Below, in pieces: positions 50,901 to 60,191 of a stretch of DNA of 64,000 bases. The notes beneath the pieces were generated by a model. It did not search any database. It saw only the letters and a program-made list of their open reading frames with translations, and was not told the origin of the DNA. The DNA lies in the NCBI GenBank assembly GCA_913052135.1, contig CAJXDY010000008.1, positions 1-64,000 of the forward strand. The letters are read 5' to 3'. Made by a program: the position numbers and the translations under genes. How positions within the stretch are numbered: the stretch's first letter is position 1; each line of letters begins with the position of its first letter. Source of the DNA: UBA8106 sp913052135. Lineage in GTDB: Bacteria; Acidobacteriota; Vicinamibacteria; Vicinamibacterales; UBA823.

Positions 50901-53900
50901 ATGAGTCGACAAGTCGTTACTATCGTCGCTTGCCTCGCAGTCCTGTCCACGATTCCAGGGCGGGTGCAGCCGGCTAGTGCTCAGTCCGCAGAGGGCTTCA
51001 TTAATCAACTCGAGTGGCGGAATATCGGCCCTGCGAACATGGGTGGCCGTATCAATGATTTCGCTGTGGTCGAGTCGAATCCCAACATTGTGTTCATCGC
51101 GACCGCTTCCGCTGGCGTGTGGCGCACCACGAACAACGGTGTGACGTGGGAACCAGTGTTCGACGATCAACCGGTGAGTAGCATCGGCGATATTGCAGTC
51201 GCACCCTCTGATCCATCCATCGTGTGGGTCGGCAGCGGGGAATCGAATAATCGTCAGAGTTCCTCTTGGGGCAACGGGGTTTACAAGTCGACCGATGGTG
51301 GTGATAGCTGGACGCACGTTGGACTGGATGACACCTTGCACATCGGGCGCCTCCTGATCCATCCGACCGACCCCGAAGTGGTCTATGTTGCTGCAACGGG
51401 TCATCTTTGGGGTCCCAATCCTGAGCGTGGCGTGTACAAGACCAATGACGGTGGACTGACTTGGACGAACACGTTGTTCATTGATGAGGACACCGGGATT
51501 ACTGATTTGGCAATGGACCCGGTCAGTCCCGGTACGCTTTACGCGGCAGCGTACCAGCGGCGCCGGACAGCCTTCGGCTTCAACGGAGGCGGACTGGGGA
51601 GTGGGATTTATAAGACCACTGACGGTGGCTCGACCTGGCTACGGTTGACGAACGATTTGCCTGAGGGTGTCACCGGTCGTATTGGTCTCGACATTTACCG
51701 GGCTGATCCCCGCATTGTCTATGCCATCGTTCAGCACACCGACGGTGGTGTCTTTCGTTCGGAGGATCGTGGGCAGTCATGGACGCGCATGAGTGACACG
51801 AATCCGCGTCCGATGTACTACAGCCAGATTCGGATTGATCCATCGAACGACCAGCGGATCTGGGCCGCCGGCGCCCGGATGGCGTACTCGCAGGATGGAG
51901 GGAAGACGTTCGTCAATGATTGGATTCAAACGATACACGGCGACTTTCATGCGCTCTGGATCAACCCCGCTGATTCCGATCACATGATGACCGGTTCTGA
52001 TGGTGGCATGCATTACTCCTATGACCGAGGACGTACATGGGATTTTGTGAACACGATGGCGCTCGGTCAGTTTTATGAGATTGGGTACGACATGGAGATG
52101 CCGTACAACGTCTACGGTGGGTTACAGGACAATGGGAGTTGGGGTGGCCCAGTCCGAACGCTCTATCAGCGCGGTATTACGAACGAAGACTGGTTTCGAG
52201 TCGGTGGTGGTGATGGGTTCTACACACAGGTTGATCCGAATGACACGGCGACGCTTTACGTCGAATCCCAGAACGGAAACGTCTCGCGTCTCAATTTGGA
52301 AACGACCGAGCGAAAAGCGATTCGTCCGGAGCCGGACGACGAGAGTGAACGCTATCGCTTTGACTGGAACAGTCCCATTCTGATTTCGCCGCACAACTCA
52401 CAAACGATTTATTACGGTGGCAACCGACTTTTCAAATCGACTGATCGCGGCGACACGTGGAGTCGAACTGAGGATCTAACCAAGAGTCAGGATCGGGACG
52501 AGATGCCCATTATGGGCGTGGAGGTGACAGACGAGACACTGTCACGTCATGATGGGATTTCCTCCTTCGGTCAGATCATTTCTGTTAGTGAGTCGCCGCG
52601 TCTCGAAGGCTTGCTCTACGTGGGTATGGATGATGGCAATTTACAGGTATCGCAGGATGGAGCTGCGAGTTGGCAGGAAGTGTCTGGAGTGATTCCGGAT
52701 TTGCCTGAGGGCACGTATGTCAGCCGGGTGCAAGCCTCCTCTCATGCCGATGCTCGCGTGTACGCCACGATGGATGGTCACCGCAATGATGACTACAGTG
52801 TGTACGTTTACGCCAGTGAAGATTATGGGGACAGTTGGGAATCCATCGCGTCGAACCTGCCCGACGGTCACACGATGAACGTGATCCGCGAGCATCCTCG
52901 AAACGAAAACTTATTGGTGCTTGGCGGGGAATTCGGTGCTTACATTACGATTAATCGAGGTGAAGAGTGGCATCAGATTAAGGGCGCGGTGCCGACGGTG
53001 CCGGTCGACGACATCGCGATTCATCCGCGGGACAACGACCTCATTCTTGGAACGCATGGCCGGAGTATCTGGGTGCTTGACGATATGACTCCACTCGAGG
53101 AGTTGAGCGAACAGGTACTCGCGTCAGAGCTGCACAGTTTCGACGTTCGGGACGCGGTCGCTTATCGCCTGTCCAACCATAAGGGCAACACCGGCCACAA
53201 GATGTTCATTGCGCCAAATCCACCCGAGGGTGCGCTCATTCATTACTATTTGAATGACGACATCACCGATGAAGATGCCGTGGAAATTACGATTCACGGT
53301 GAGGCGGATGAAACCATTCGCACGCTGCACGGGTCGGGCGCGGCGGGTCTCAACCGCGTGAACTGGGATCTGCGGCACGAGCCGCCCTTGCCGCCGACAG
53401 GGCAGGGCGGGTTTGGTGGTCCGCCAGCAGGGCCACGGGCGCTGCCTGGAACCTACAGTGTGCGGATTACGGCTGGAGATTCTCAGAGCACCACGACGGT
53501 GACCGTCTTTGACGATCCCCGGATCAATGTACCGCAAGCCGATCGTCGGGCACAACGGGATGCTCTCCTCGGACTTGGTGGTTTGATGGCACGCCTCGAT
53601 GGAGCACACCAAACAGCGGAGCGTTTCACAGGGCAGCTGGAATTACTTGCCGAGTCGCTGGAGACTGGTGAGGTTCCCGCAGCAGTTTCGTCTATGGTCG
53701 TGTCAGTAAGTGATCAGATGGACGCGTTGGAAGGAAAGCTCGCGCGCGGTGGTGGGTTTGGCGGTGCTAGCCCGCGCCCACTGTCTTCTCGTATAACTCG
53801 ACTTTACCGGAACCTGGAGAGTTATACCGAGAGACCAAATGCGTTCCAGGTCACACGGATCGAGGCATATACGCAGGAGTTTAATGGGTTACTGGAGGAG

Positions 53901-53981
53901 TTGGATCAGTTCATTGCGAACGAGATCGCCACTTTGAACAGCACGATAGAACAACACGGCATACAACGCATCACTCACTGA
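50901..53981 (+). CDS. Sortilin/VPS10-like BNR beta-propeller protein
   Basis: A 1026-residue protein. ATG 50901 (AAGGGG upstream) is followed by a signal peptide to ASAQ. Many BNR (Asp-box) repeats appear in the first 700 residues: VWRTTNNGVTWEPVF, VYKSTDGGDSWTHVG, VYKTNDGGLTWTN, IYKTTDGGSTWLRL and VFRSEDRGQSW. Together these build sortilin-like ten-bladed propellers. A beta domain follows from about 740, then a helical tail after about 860. The VPS10-like glycosyl hydrolase name is widely used but no hydrolase activity is shown. Outer-envelope location is likely. Confidence 0.9.
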   Translation: MSRQVVTIVACLAVLSTIPGRVQPASAQSAEGFINQLEWRNIGPANMGGRINDFAVVESNPNIVFIATASAGVWRTTNNGVTWEPVFDDQPVSSIGDIAVAPSDPSIVWVGSGESNNRQSSSWGNGVYKSTDGGDSWTHVGLDDTLHIGRLLIHPTDPEVVYVAATGHLWGPNPERGVYKTNDGGLTWTNTLFIDEDTGITDLAMDPVSPGTLYAAAYQRRRTAFGFNGGGLGSGIYKTTDGGSTWLRLTNDLPEGVTGRIGLDIYRADPRIVYAIVQHTDGGVFRSEDRGQSWTRMSDTNPRPMYYSQIRIDPSNDQRIWAAGARMAYSQDGGKTFVNDWIQTIHGDFHALWINPADSDHMMTGSDGGMHYSYDRGRTWDFVNTMALGQFYEIGYDMEMPYNVYGGLQDNGSWGGPVRTLYQRGITNEDWFRVGGGDGFYTQVDPNDTATLYVESQNGNVSRLNLETTERKAIRPEPDDESERYRFDWNSPILISPHNSQTIYYGGNRLFKSTDRGDTWSRTEDLTKSQDRDEMPIMGVEVTDETLSRHDGISSFGQIISVSESPRLEGLLYVGMDDGNLQVSQDGAASWQEVSGVIPDLPEGTYVSRVQASSHADARVYATMDGHRNDDYSVYVYASEDYGDSWESIASNLPDGHTMNVIREHPRNENLLVLGGEFGAYITINRGEEWHQIKGAVPTVPVDDIAIHPRDNDLILGTHGRSIWVLDDMTPLEELSEQVLASELHSFDVRDAVAYRLSNHKGNTGHKMFIAPNPPEGALIHYYLNDDITDEDAVEITIHGEADETIRTLHGSGAAGLNRVNWDLRHEPPLPPTGQGGFGGPPAGPRALPGTYSVRITAGDSQSTTTVTVFDDPRINVPQADRRAQRDALLGLGGLMARLDGAHQTAERFTGQLELLAESLETGEVPAAVSSMVVSVSDQMDALEGKLARGGGFGGASPRPLSSRITRLYRNLESYTERPNAFQVTRIEAYTQEFNGLLEELDQFIANEIATLNSTIEQHGIQRITH

Positions 53982-53994
53982 GAGGAGGAGACGC

Positions 53995-55809
53995 GTGACA
54001 AATCTATGCACTCGCCTAAGTGTGACGGCGGTCATCATGCTCGCGGGGGTCGGTTGGACCGCAGCGGTGGCGGCGCAAGAGGTGGCTTATACCGTCGCGA
54101 TGCCGCAGCTGACGACGGGTCTGTTGCATGTGACACTGGACATTCGAAACGTACCGGATGACACGCTTGAGGTCGCGATGCCGGCGTGGTCGCCCGGTGG
54201 CTACGGACTGCACTGGGCTTCCAAAAACGTTCAAGAGTTGTGGGCGGAAGATGGCGAAGGGCAAGGCTTGGACGTGGTCCAGGTGGATACCAGCCGGTGG
54301 CGCATACGCCCAGTCCCATCAAGGGTTTACGTGCACTATAAGGTGTTCGTTGGCCAGCGTGCGATGGATGACTCGCACGCCAGAATCAGCGGGACGCGTT
54401 CATTAATGTACGTCGTGGGGCAAGCCCCATACCCGGCAGGTGGTCCGGTTACGATTACCGTCGATGGGCCAGACGGATGGACGTTTGCCACGGGTCTTGA
54501 CGCGATCGCTCCCGGGGTCTTTACGGCTCCCGACTACGACACACTCATCGACTCACCGATTGAACTCGCCGAACATTTAGATCAGTTTGCGTTCGAGGAT
54601 CATGGGGCGCGCTACGAAATCGCGATCCGGAACCCGCACGGGTATGACCGAGATTTACTGCGGGACGAAATACAGGCCATCGTGGCTGAGCAGGTAGAAA
54701 TGATGGGCAGTGCGCCATTCGACCGCTATGTCTTTCTGCTCACGGGACAAAACCGTCGCGGCGGTGGCCTTGAGCATCTGAACTCGACGACGATCAGTTT
54801 CAAACGCTTCGATAGCTTAACCTCAGCGGATTATCACCGTCTGCAATTCCTCATTGCTCACGAGTTTTTCCATCTCTGGAATGTGAAACGTATCCGACCA
54901 GAGATTCTTGGGCCGTTTGATTACTCGGGACCGCAACACACACGCAATTTGTATGTGTCCGAAGGGATGTCCGACTATTACGGCTACCTGTCGGTGACGC
55001 GTGCCGGCTTGTGGTCCCGGCAGGAATTCTACGCCGAGTTAGCCTCGGTCATCCGAACACTTCAGCGTGCGCCGGGACGCCTGATTACGTCGGTTGAGTC
55101 GGCGAGTTGGAATACCTGGACGCGATCAGATAACGCCGCACACACTGGAATATCGTATTACATCAAGGGAAGTCTCATCGGACTCCTTATCGATTTGGAG
55201 ATGCGCGCACGCACGAACGGGCGCAAGAGTCTCGATGATGTGTTTCGCTATTTGTTGTCCGAGCATGGACATCCGAAGCCGGGCTTTGCTGAGCAGGGCG
55301 GCTTTCGTGAGGCAGTCGAAACGATTACCGCTGAAGGCGGTGGAGGATCGGACTTCTCAGCTTTCTTTCGCCGATACGTTTCGGGTGTCGAGGAGCTCAA
55401 GTACAACACTGCGCTGGGTCACGTCGGACTTCGGCTTGAGACCATTGAGGGGCCGGCGCGGCGCTCGCTTGGCGTTACGACCTCGGTTGATGCCGATCAA
55501 CTCATCGTGACCGCGATGTCGCCGAGTGGGGCAGGCTATGAGGACGGGCTGATGGCGGGCGACATTCTATTGATGCTCGACGGTGATCGCGCCGTTCCCT
55601 CAACTCTGGAGGCGCGCCTGCAAGCCCACGCTGTGGGTGACCAGGTAGAGTTGCTGGTGGTTCGCGGCGATCGGCTGGTGACCGTTTTGGTGGAACTCCA
55701 AGAAGATCGGGAGACCACGTATCAGATTGTCGAGACTCCGAACGCCTCAGCCCGAGCCGTTTCGTTGCGGGATGCTTGGCTCGAGCCCTATGTGTCTCGT
55801 GTACACTAA
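53995..55809 (+). CDS. M61-family metallopeptidase with PDZ domain
   Basis: A 604-residue protein with a GTG start at 53995 (GAGGAGGAG just upstream). Signal peptide to VAAQ. N-terminal beta domain (about 30-180) and gluzincin catalytic domain with HEFFH at 289-293 (IAHEFFHLWNVKRIRP), third ligand Glu in LYVSEGMSDYYGYL near 322. A PDZ domain lies near 505-570 (VTAMSPSGAGYEDGLMAGDILLM). M61 enzymes are glycyl aminopeptidases working on small peptides. It follows the BNR protein by 13 bp and precedes the FKBP gene by 10 bp, so the three are likely co-transcribed. Confidence 0.93.
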   Translation: MTNLCTRLSVTAVIMLAGVGWTAAVAAQEVAYTVAMPQLTTGLLHVTLDIRNVPDDTLEVAMPAWSPGGYGLHWASKNVQELWAEDGEGQGLDVVQVDTSRWRIRPVPSRVYVHYKVFVGQRAMDDSHARISGTRSLMYVVGQAPYPAGGPVTITVDGPDGWTFATGLDAIAPGVFTAPDYDTLIDSPIELAEHLDQFAFEDHGARYEIAIRNPHGYDRDLLRDEIQAIVAEQVEMMGSAPFDRYVFLLTGQNRRGGGLEHLNSTTISFKRFDSLTSADYHRLQFLIAHEFFHLWNVKRIRPEILGPFDYSGPQHTRNLYVSEGMSDYYGYLSVTRAGLWSRQEFYAELASVIRTLQRAPGRLITSVESASWNTWTRSDNAAHTGISYYIKGSLIGLLIDLEMRARTNGRKSLDDVFRYLLSEHGHPKPGFAEQGGFREAVETITAEGGGGSDFSAFFRRYVSGVEELKYNTALGHVGLRLETIEGPARRSLGVTTSVDADQLIVTAMSPSGAGYEDGLMAGDILLMLDGDRAVPSTLEARLQAHAVGDQVELLVVRGDRLVTVLVELQEDRETTYQIVETPNASARAVSLRDAWLEPYVSRVH

Positions 55810-55819
55810 ATAGCTAGTG

Positions 55820-56275
55820 ATGAGCGTCAGGCATTACGAGGTGTACGTTTTGGTGACCGCGGTCTTGTGCACTGCGTGTGGAGGAGGCACGGGAACGAGC
55901 CCAACCGCACCCACCTCGACTGCCTCCTCGTCTAACCCAACGGTGGCTTTTAGTGCGACTGATTTGACGGTGACGACTGGAGCGCAGGCGGCCAACGGTG
56001 ACAGTTTGACGGTGACTTACTTTGGCTGGTTGTATGACCAGGCGGCGCCAGAGAACAAAGGCTTGTTGTTCGATTCCGCTAGTGATGGCTTTACTTTTGT
56101 GCTCGGTGCCGGTCAGGTGATCACAGGCTGGGACCAGGGCCTCGTGGGCATACGGGTCGACGCGAAGCGCCGCTTGATCATTCCACCGTCGATGGCGTAT
56201 GGCGCGAGCGGGGCTGGCAGTATTCCTGGCAACGCGACTCTCCTATTTGAGGTGGTCTTAGTGAGTATTCAGTAA
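55820..56275 (+). CDS. FKBP-type peptidyl-prolyl isomerase lipoprotein
   Basis: A 151-residue protein. A lipobox near VLCTAC gives a Cys acylation site, followed by a Ser/Thr/Pro linker and one FKBP domain: GDSLTVTYFGWLYDQAAPENKG, FDSASDGFTFVLGAGQVITGWDQGLVG and MAYGASGAGSIPGNATLLFEVVLV. The aromatic core residues (Tyr, Phe, Trp, Tyr and Phe) are kept, so activity on X-Pro bonds is likely. It is surface- or periplasm-located and probably helps fold secreted proteins made from this region. ATG 55820 is chosen over the adjacent GTG at 55817. Confidence 0.92.
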   Translation: MSVRHYEVYVLVTAVLCTACGGGTGTSPTAPTSTASSSNPTVAFSATDLTVTTGAQAANGDSLTVTYFGWLYDQAAPENKGLLFDSASDGFTFVLGAGQVITGWDQGLVGIRVDAKRRLIIPPSMAYGASGAGSIPGNATLLFEVVLVSIQ

Positions 56276-56310
56276 GCGCCACCACAGACAGTATCGGCCA
56301 CGTGCCAGCT

Positions 56311-57759
56311 TCACTCGAAGTACTTCTTAACGATCCAATCCGGTTGCCACTGATCTGGAAATCGGTCGGCATCGCTCAGGTCGATGGTGGTCGGTTGCGG
56401 TGATGTCACGGTAAGCGCTTGAGTATCTCCGAGTTGTTGCTGCCAGTCTTGTAGTAGTGCGGTGAGAGCGGTGATGCGCTCTGTGTGCGCACCGTCGTTA
56501 GCTAAGTTGTGGAGTTCATCAGGGTCGGTCTGCAAATCGAACAGTTGCGTATGGTCAATCTGAGGATACCGAATGAGTTTGTACCGATTGTCGCGCACGG
56601 CGCGTGCCACATCACGGTACGCCAGAAAGAGTGAGTCTCGAATTGATTCCTGTGTGCCCTGCCAGAGGCTCGACAGGTCGTGTCCATCGATCGCGTCGAG
56701 TGGAGGGGTGTTCGTGAGCCTACTGATGGTCGGTACGAGATCGAAAAGATAAGTGAGTGCTGTAGTTTCGCCGTGTGGGACGTCCGGGCCGAGAATGATC
56801 AAGGGGCTTTGCTGGCTATGTTCGTACACGGACTGCTTGCCGAGCAACCCATGTGAGCCGAGGGCGAGTCCATGGTCAGCGGCGTAGATGACATATGTAT
56901 TGTCAGCATAATCTGATTGAGCGAGGACATCGAGGATGCGTCCCACTTCGGCATCGAGATGGGTGATGAGACCGTAGTACTCGGCTAATTGGTCCTGGAT
57001 CACTTCCGGGGTACGCGGCCAGGCGGCCAGTCGTTCATCGCGGCCCTCTAGGTCGCTGTCGCTATTGTTGAAGGGATGTTGCGGTAAAAAGTTTGCCGGG
57101 AGTGGCGGCGGATTCTGGTAATACTGATTCCGATACGAGACGGGTGGCTGTCGCGGATCGTGCGGTGCGGTGAAAGCGACATAGGCATAAAACGGCGCCT
57201 CTTCCTCATAAGTTTGCAAGAAGTCAATGACGGCGTCGGCAAACACGGTACTGGAAAAGCCGTCGACGCGGTCGTTGACCAAGTTGCCATCTTCGTCGAG
57301 ATCCTGCAGCGGCACTAGGGTATGGTCACTCATACCGCCGAAGAATACGGCCGTGCCACGTTGAAAACTTCGCAGCCAGGAGGCTGGGCCGTTGTGCCAC
57401 TTCCCGGTCGCGAAGGTGGTGTACCCTTCGGCGCCGAGCACTTCGGGCAGTAATACCGTGTCACGTAAATCGGGTTCTAGGCGAAAGTAACTTTTCCCGC
57501 TGTTGACCATCGCGCGACTGGGGATACACACGGCCCCATGCATGCTGCCCAAATTGTAGTTGGCGCGGAAGCTGAATCCCTCGCGAGCTAATTGATCAAG
57601 ATGGGGTGTTTCGATATAAGGATTCCCCCATGCCCCAATCGTATCGGCGCGTTGATCGTCCGCGAATAAAAATAAAATATTCGGCCTTGAGGGTGTCACG
57701 GTTGTGCATCCAAGGGCGAGAAGGATCGGAGCAAACCAGCAGAGCTTGCGTGTGTGCAT
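56311..57759 (-). CDS. Sulfatase (Cys type), third of three
   Basis: A 482-residue protein with lipobox LLALGC at 13-18. NILFLFADDQRADTIGAWGN carries the metal-site Asp residues, and Cys78 starts the formylglycine motif CIPSR. TGKWHNGPAS near 118 and IYAADHGLALGSHGLLGK near 282 complete the site. It resembles choline-sulfatase-like and iduronate-2-sulfatase-like enzymes more than the other two sulfatases here. It is probably a surface lipoprotein. It is 13 bp downstream of the methylase gene on the same strand. Confidence 0.93.
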   Translation of the reverse strand: MHTRKLCWFAPILLALGCTTVTPSRPNILFLFADDQRADTIGAWGNPYIETPHLDQLAREGFSFRANYNLGSMHGAVCIPSRAMVNSGKSYFRLEPDLRDTVLLPEVLGAEGYTTFATGKWHNGPASWLRSFQRGTAVFFGGMSDHTLVPLQDLDEDGNLVNDRVDGFSSTVFADAVIDFLQTYEEEAPFYAYVAFTAPHDPRQPPVSYRNQYYQNPPPLPANFLPQHPFNNSDSDLEGRDERLAAWPRTPEVIQDQLAEYYGLITHLDAEVGRILDVLAQSDYADNTYVIYAADHGLALGSHGLLGKQSVYEHSQQSPLIILGPDVPHGETTALTYLFDLVPTISRLTNTPPLDAIDGHDLSSLWQGTQESIRDSLFLAYRDVARAVRDNRYKLIRYPQIDHTQLFDLQTDPDELHNLANDGAHTERITALTALLQDWQQQLGDTQALTVTSPQPTTIDLSDADRFPDQWQPDWIVKKYFE

Positions 57760-57772
57760 GGGCGTCTTCTTT

Positions 57773-58576
57773 TTAAGTTAGGTTTCGCGTTGCGAGGATT
57801 TCCCTTACTGACGTCCGATCGCCATTTGCGCTAATGCGTCGTGGCGCATCGAGATACCGTATCGTATAGTCGAGTCGACGATAGAGTGCGCAGATGCGGC
57901 GCGTAGCCTGGTTCACGAGTATCACTGGTCCCGAGTGCTCAACGAGCCATTCCGCGGTTCTCACCTGGTCGTCCCACGTGAAACCTTCTTTTGCATAAGC
58001 CGTAAACTGCACATCGTATGGCGGGTCGGCGTAGACAAAATCTGTCGGCTGGAGTGCGAGATCGGAAAAGTCTTCACTAGTCAATTTCCAATGGTTGAAG
58101 ATCTTTCGATAGGTCAGAAAGTCGTGGGCGTAGTGGATGGTTTTATATCGACCAAAGGGCACGTTGAATTCGTCACGTCGATTGAAGCGACATAATCCGT
58201 TGTAGCCCGTGCGGTTTAAATAATAGAACAGCGAGGCGGCTTCACGGGTGTGACTCTTGCCGTCACGGACCAGGGCATTAAACCGTGTCCGGTGTCCGGT
58301 GAAGAGCGCGGCATCATTCTTCATCGCGATCTCACACTTAAGGCCTTTCTTCAACCAACGATAGAAATTCATCAAGTGTGGATTCACATCGTTGATGAGC
58401 GCCCGTCGTGGTTTAAGTCCAAGTGTGACCGCGAGGCCTCCACAGAACGGTTCTACTAGGCGACACTGTGTGTGGCCTGTCCAGAGCGGAAGCAGTTGGG
58501 GTAATTGCCAGCGTTTTCCACCTGCCCACTTTAACGGTGGTGATGTGGGGTCGCTGGTGAAGGTTACTGGAGGCAT
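57773..58576 (-). CDS. dam: Dam-like DNA adenine N6-methyltransferase
   Basis: A 267-residue protein (ATG 58576; a GTG at 58609 would add 11 residues). Class alpha amino-methyltransferase order: SAM-binding KWAGGKRWQLPQLLPLW at 16 and EPFCGGLAVTLGL at 42, then FNRRDEFNVPFGRYK near 131 and catalytic DPPY at 184-187. This matches Dam/DpnIIA-type enzymes that methylate adenine, typically in GATC. No restriction endonuclease gene is adjacent, so it may be an orphan regulatory or mismatch-repair methylase, or a remnant of a restriction-modification pair. It sits in a carbohydrate/sulfatase context. Confidence 0.9.
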   Translation of the reverse strand: MPPVTFTSDPTSPPLKWAGGKRWQLPQLLPLWTGHTQCRLVEPFCGGLAVTLGLKPRRALINDVNPHLMNFYRWLKKGLKCEIAMKNDAALFTGHRTRFNALVRDGKSHTREAASLFYYLNRTGYNGLCRFNRRDEFNVPFGRYKTIHYAHDFLTYRKIFNHWKLTSEDFSDLALQPTDFVYADPPYDVQFTAYAKEGFTWDDQVRTAEWLVEHSGPVILVNQATRRICALYRRLDYTIRYLDAPRRISANGDRTSVREILATRNLT

Positions 58577-58709
58577 GTCTTTACTAGTATTCTCGAAAAC
58601 TCGGCACACTGCACGCTGTTCGTGCTCCAGAACCGACGACTTACGATAGGATCGTAATTATGTAGCACGGTGTGAGGGGGTCTGTTCGCAGCACTAAGGA
58701 GGGTCAGCG

Positions 58710-59513
58710 ATGTTGTTTCGCCTGCAGTTTGCTCGTGTATGGACGCTTGCGTCCGTGTTGTGGCTTGGAGCGTGGTCGGTCGGCGCACAGACGGAACCAC
58801 CACTCGTGTTCATTCTCGCAGGACAGTCGAACATGGTGGGCCAAGGTGTAACGGCCGAGTTAACTGCTGACCAGATGATCACACCACCCAATGTGACGTA
58901 TCTCATGGAGACCGGTGAGACGGGGCTGTTCGATCGGGCTCGGTTCGGCCCCGAGGTTAGTCTGGTGCCGCGCTTGGCGCAGGCGTGGCCAGACCGCGAA
59001 CTGATTTTTGTCAAACATGCAGTCGGAGGCACGTCACTGCTGGCGTGGGCTCCGGAGTGGGATGCTGCGCGAGCCGAACTCACTCGGAACGCGGAGGTCG
59101 GCCCGCTCTATACCCAACTGATCGCGATTCTCGACCGGCATGAGTTGCGCGGGGATGCCGAGATTGGGGCGGTGTTCTGGATGCAGGGGGAGTCGGATGC
59201 GCGGTATCCAGAAGTCGCTGCCGAATATTTTAATAATCTCACCACCCTCATTGCCGCCTTTCGAGACGATTTGCAGAATACCGAATTATTGTTCGTGATG
59301 GGGCGGGCCAATCCGAGTCCCGGGAGGTATACGGAGCTGCCAGTCGTGCAGCGTGCGCAGCAACGCACCGGCGACGAATTGGTAGCCGTTCGACTCATCG
59401 ACACGGAGGGGCTGTCCAAACGTGACGACGGCGTGCATTACGATACTGCTGGCTTGCTTGAGCTCGGGCGCCGATTTGCAGCGACCTTGGCGGCCGAGAT
59501 TCGTAGTCCTTGA
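58710..59513 (+). CDS. Secreted SGNH carbohydrate esterase (sialate O-acetylesterase-like)
   Basis: A 267-residue protein with a signal peptide (to VGAQ). SGNH blocks: FILAGQSNMVGQG near 32-44 (Ser nucleophile and Asn), VGGTSLLAWAPEWD near 109 (Gly), FWMQGESDARYPEV near 155, and DDGVHYDTAGLLELGRR near 238 with the Asp-x-x-His pair. It probably removes acetyl groups from glycans. The end overlaps a TTG four bases before its stop, and the DUF2939 gene starts 8 bp downstream. Confidence 0.92.
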   Translation: MLFRLQFARVWTLASVLWLGAWSVGAQTEPPLVFILAGQSNMVGQGVTAELTADQMITPPNVTYLMETGETGLFDRARFGPEVSLVPRLAQAWPDRELIFVKHAVGGTSLLAWAPEWDAARAELTRNAEVGPLYTQLIAILDRHELRGDAEIGAVFWMQGESDARYPEVAAEYFNNLTTLIAAFRDDLQNTELLFVMGRANPSPGRYTELPVVQRAQQRTGDELVAVRLIDTEGLSKRDDGVHYDTAGLLELGRRFAATLAAEIRSP

Positions 59514-59521
59514 GTAACGAG

Positions 59522-60109
59522 ATGAAGCGAACCTTTGTCCTTTTGGTCGTCCTCAGTGTGCTTCCCGTCGGCTATCTGGTGGTAGGCCCCTATCTCACCC
59601 TTAATGCCATCCGAACGGCTCTGGAAACCGAAGACCTTGAGCGCTTGACTGAGTACGTGGACTTTCCGGAGTTGCGGCGTAATGTTCAGTCCCAAGTCCA
59701 GGCATTACTGGCCAAGCGGAATCCCGCGGGTGATGACGCAGCCCGTAGCAGTGTCGTCGTGGGTGACGTCATCGTGGAGGCATTGGTCGAGCGGTTTGTG
59801 ACACCGGAGACCATCCTCAGTTGGGCAGCGGGTGAATCAACGGTTCCAATCGTCACGGCAGAGACCTCCGCGAACGCTGATGACAGCGTGGTCACGCCGG
59901 AGACGCCACCGCCGGCCAAGACTTTCTTTGAAGGCGTCCGCACAAGTTACGAGTCGATCAGCCGCTTTGCGATCTGGGTGTCGAACGACCGGGACGAGGA
60001 GGTGGGCTTTATCCTGACGCGGCGTGGGTTTACCTGGAAACTGACCGATATCATCCTGCCAGAGCACGAATTGCAACAACGCGCCCTCATCGGTTGGAGT
60101 GGTTTGTAA
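59522..60109 (+). CDS. DUF2939-domain protein
   Basis: A 195-residue protein. ATG 59522 (MKRTFVLLVVLSV) is chosen; a TTG at 59510 overlapping the previous stop is an alternative. It has one N-terminal membrane segment or uncleaved signal (4-22), then DUF2939: GPYLTLNAIRTALETEDLERLTEYVDFPELRRNV, a polar acidic linker (about 105-130), and FAIWVSNDRDEEVGFILTRRGFTWKLTDIILPE. Function unknown; likely envelope. Confidence 0.85.
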   Translation: MKRTFVLLVVLSVLPVGYLVVGPYLTLNAIRTALETEDLERLTEYVDFPELRRNVQSQVQALLAKRNPAGDDAARSSVVVGDVIVEALVERFVTPETILSWAAGESTVPIVTAETSANADDSVVTPETPPPAKTFFEGVRTSYESISRFAIWVSNDRDEEVGFILTRRGFTWKLTDIILPEHELQQRALIGWSGL

Positions 60110-60191
60110 AAAGGACACGGAGGGGCGTACTCCTTTTAAAACTTTACGTCGTCTTTCTGATAGAGTCTGTTTTTTAAAGCGAGGTGTGATT

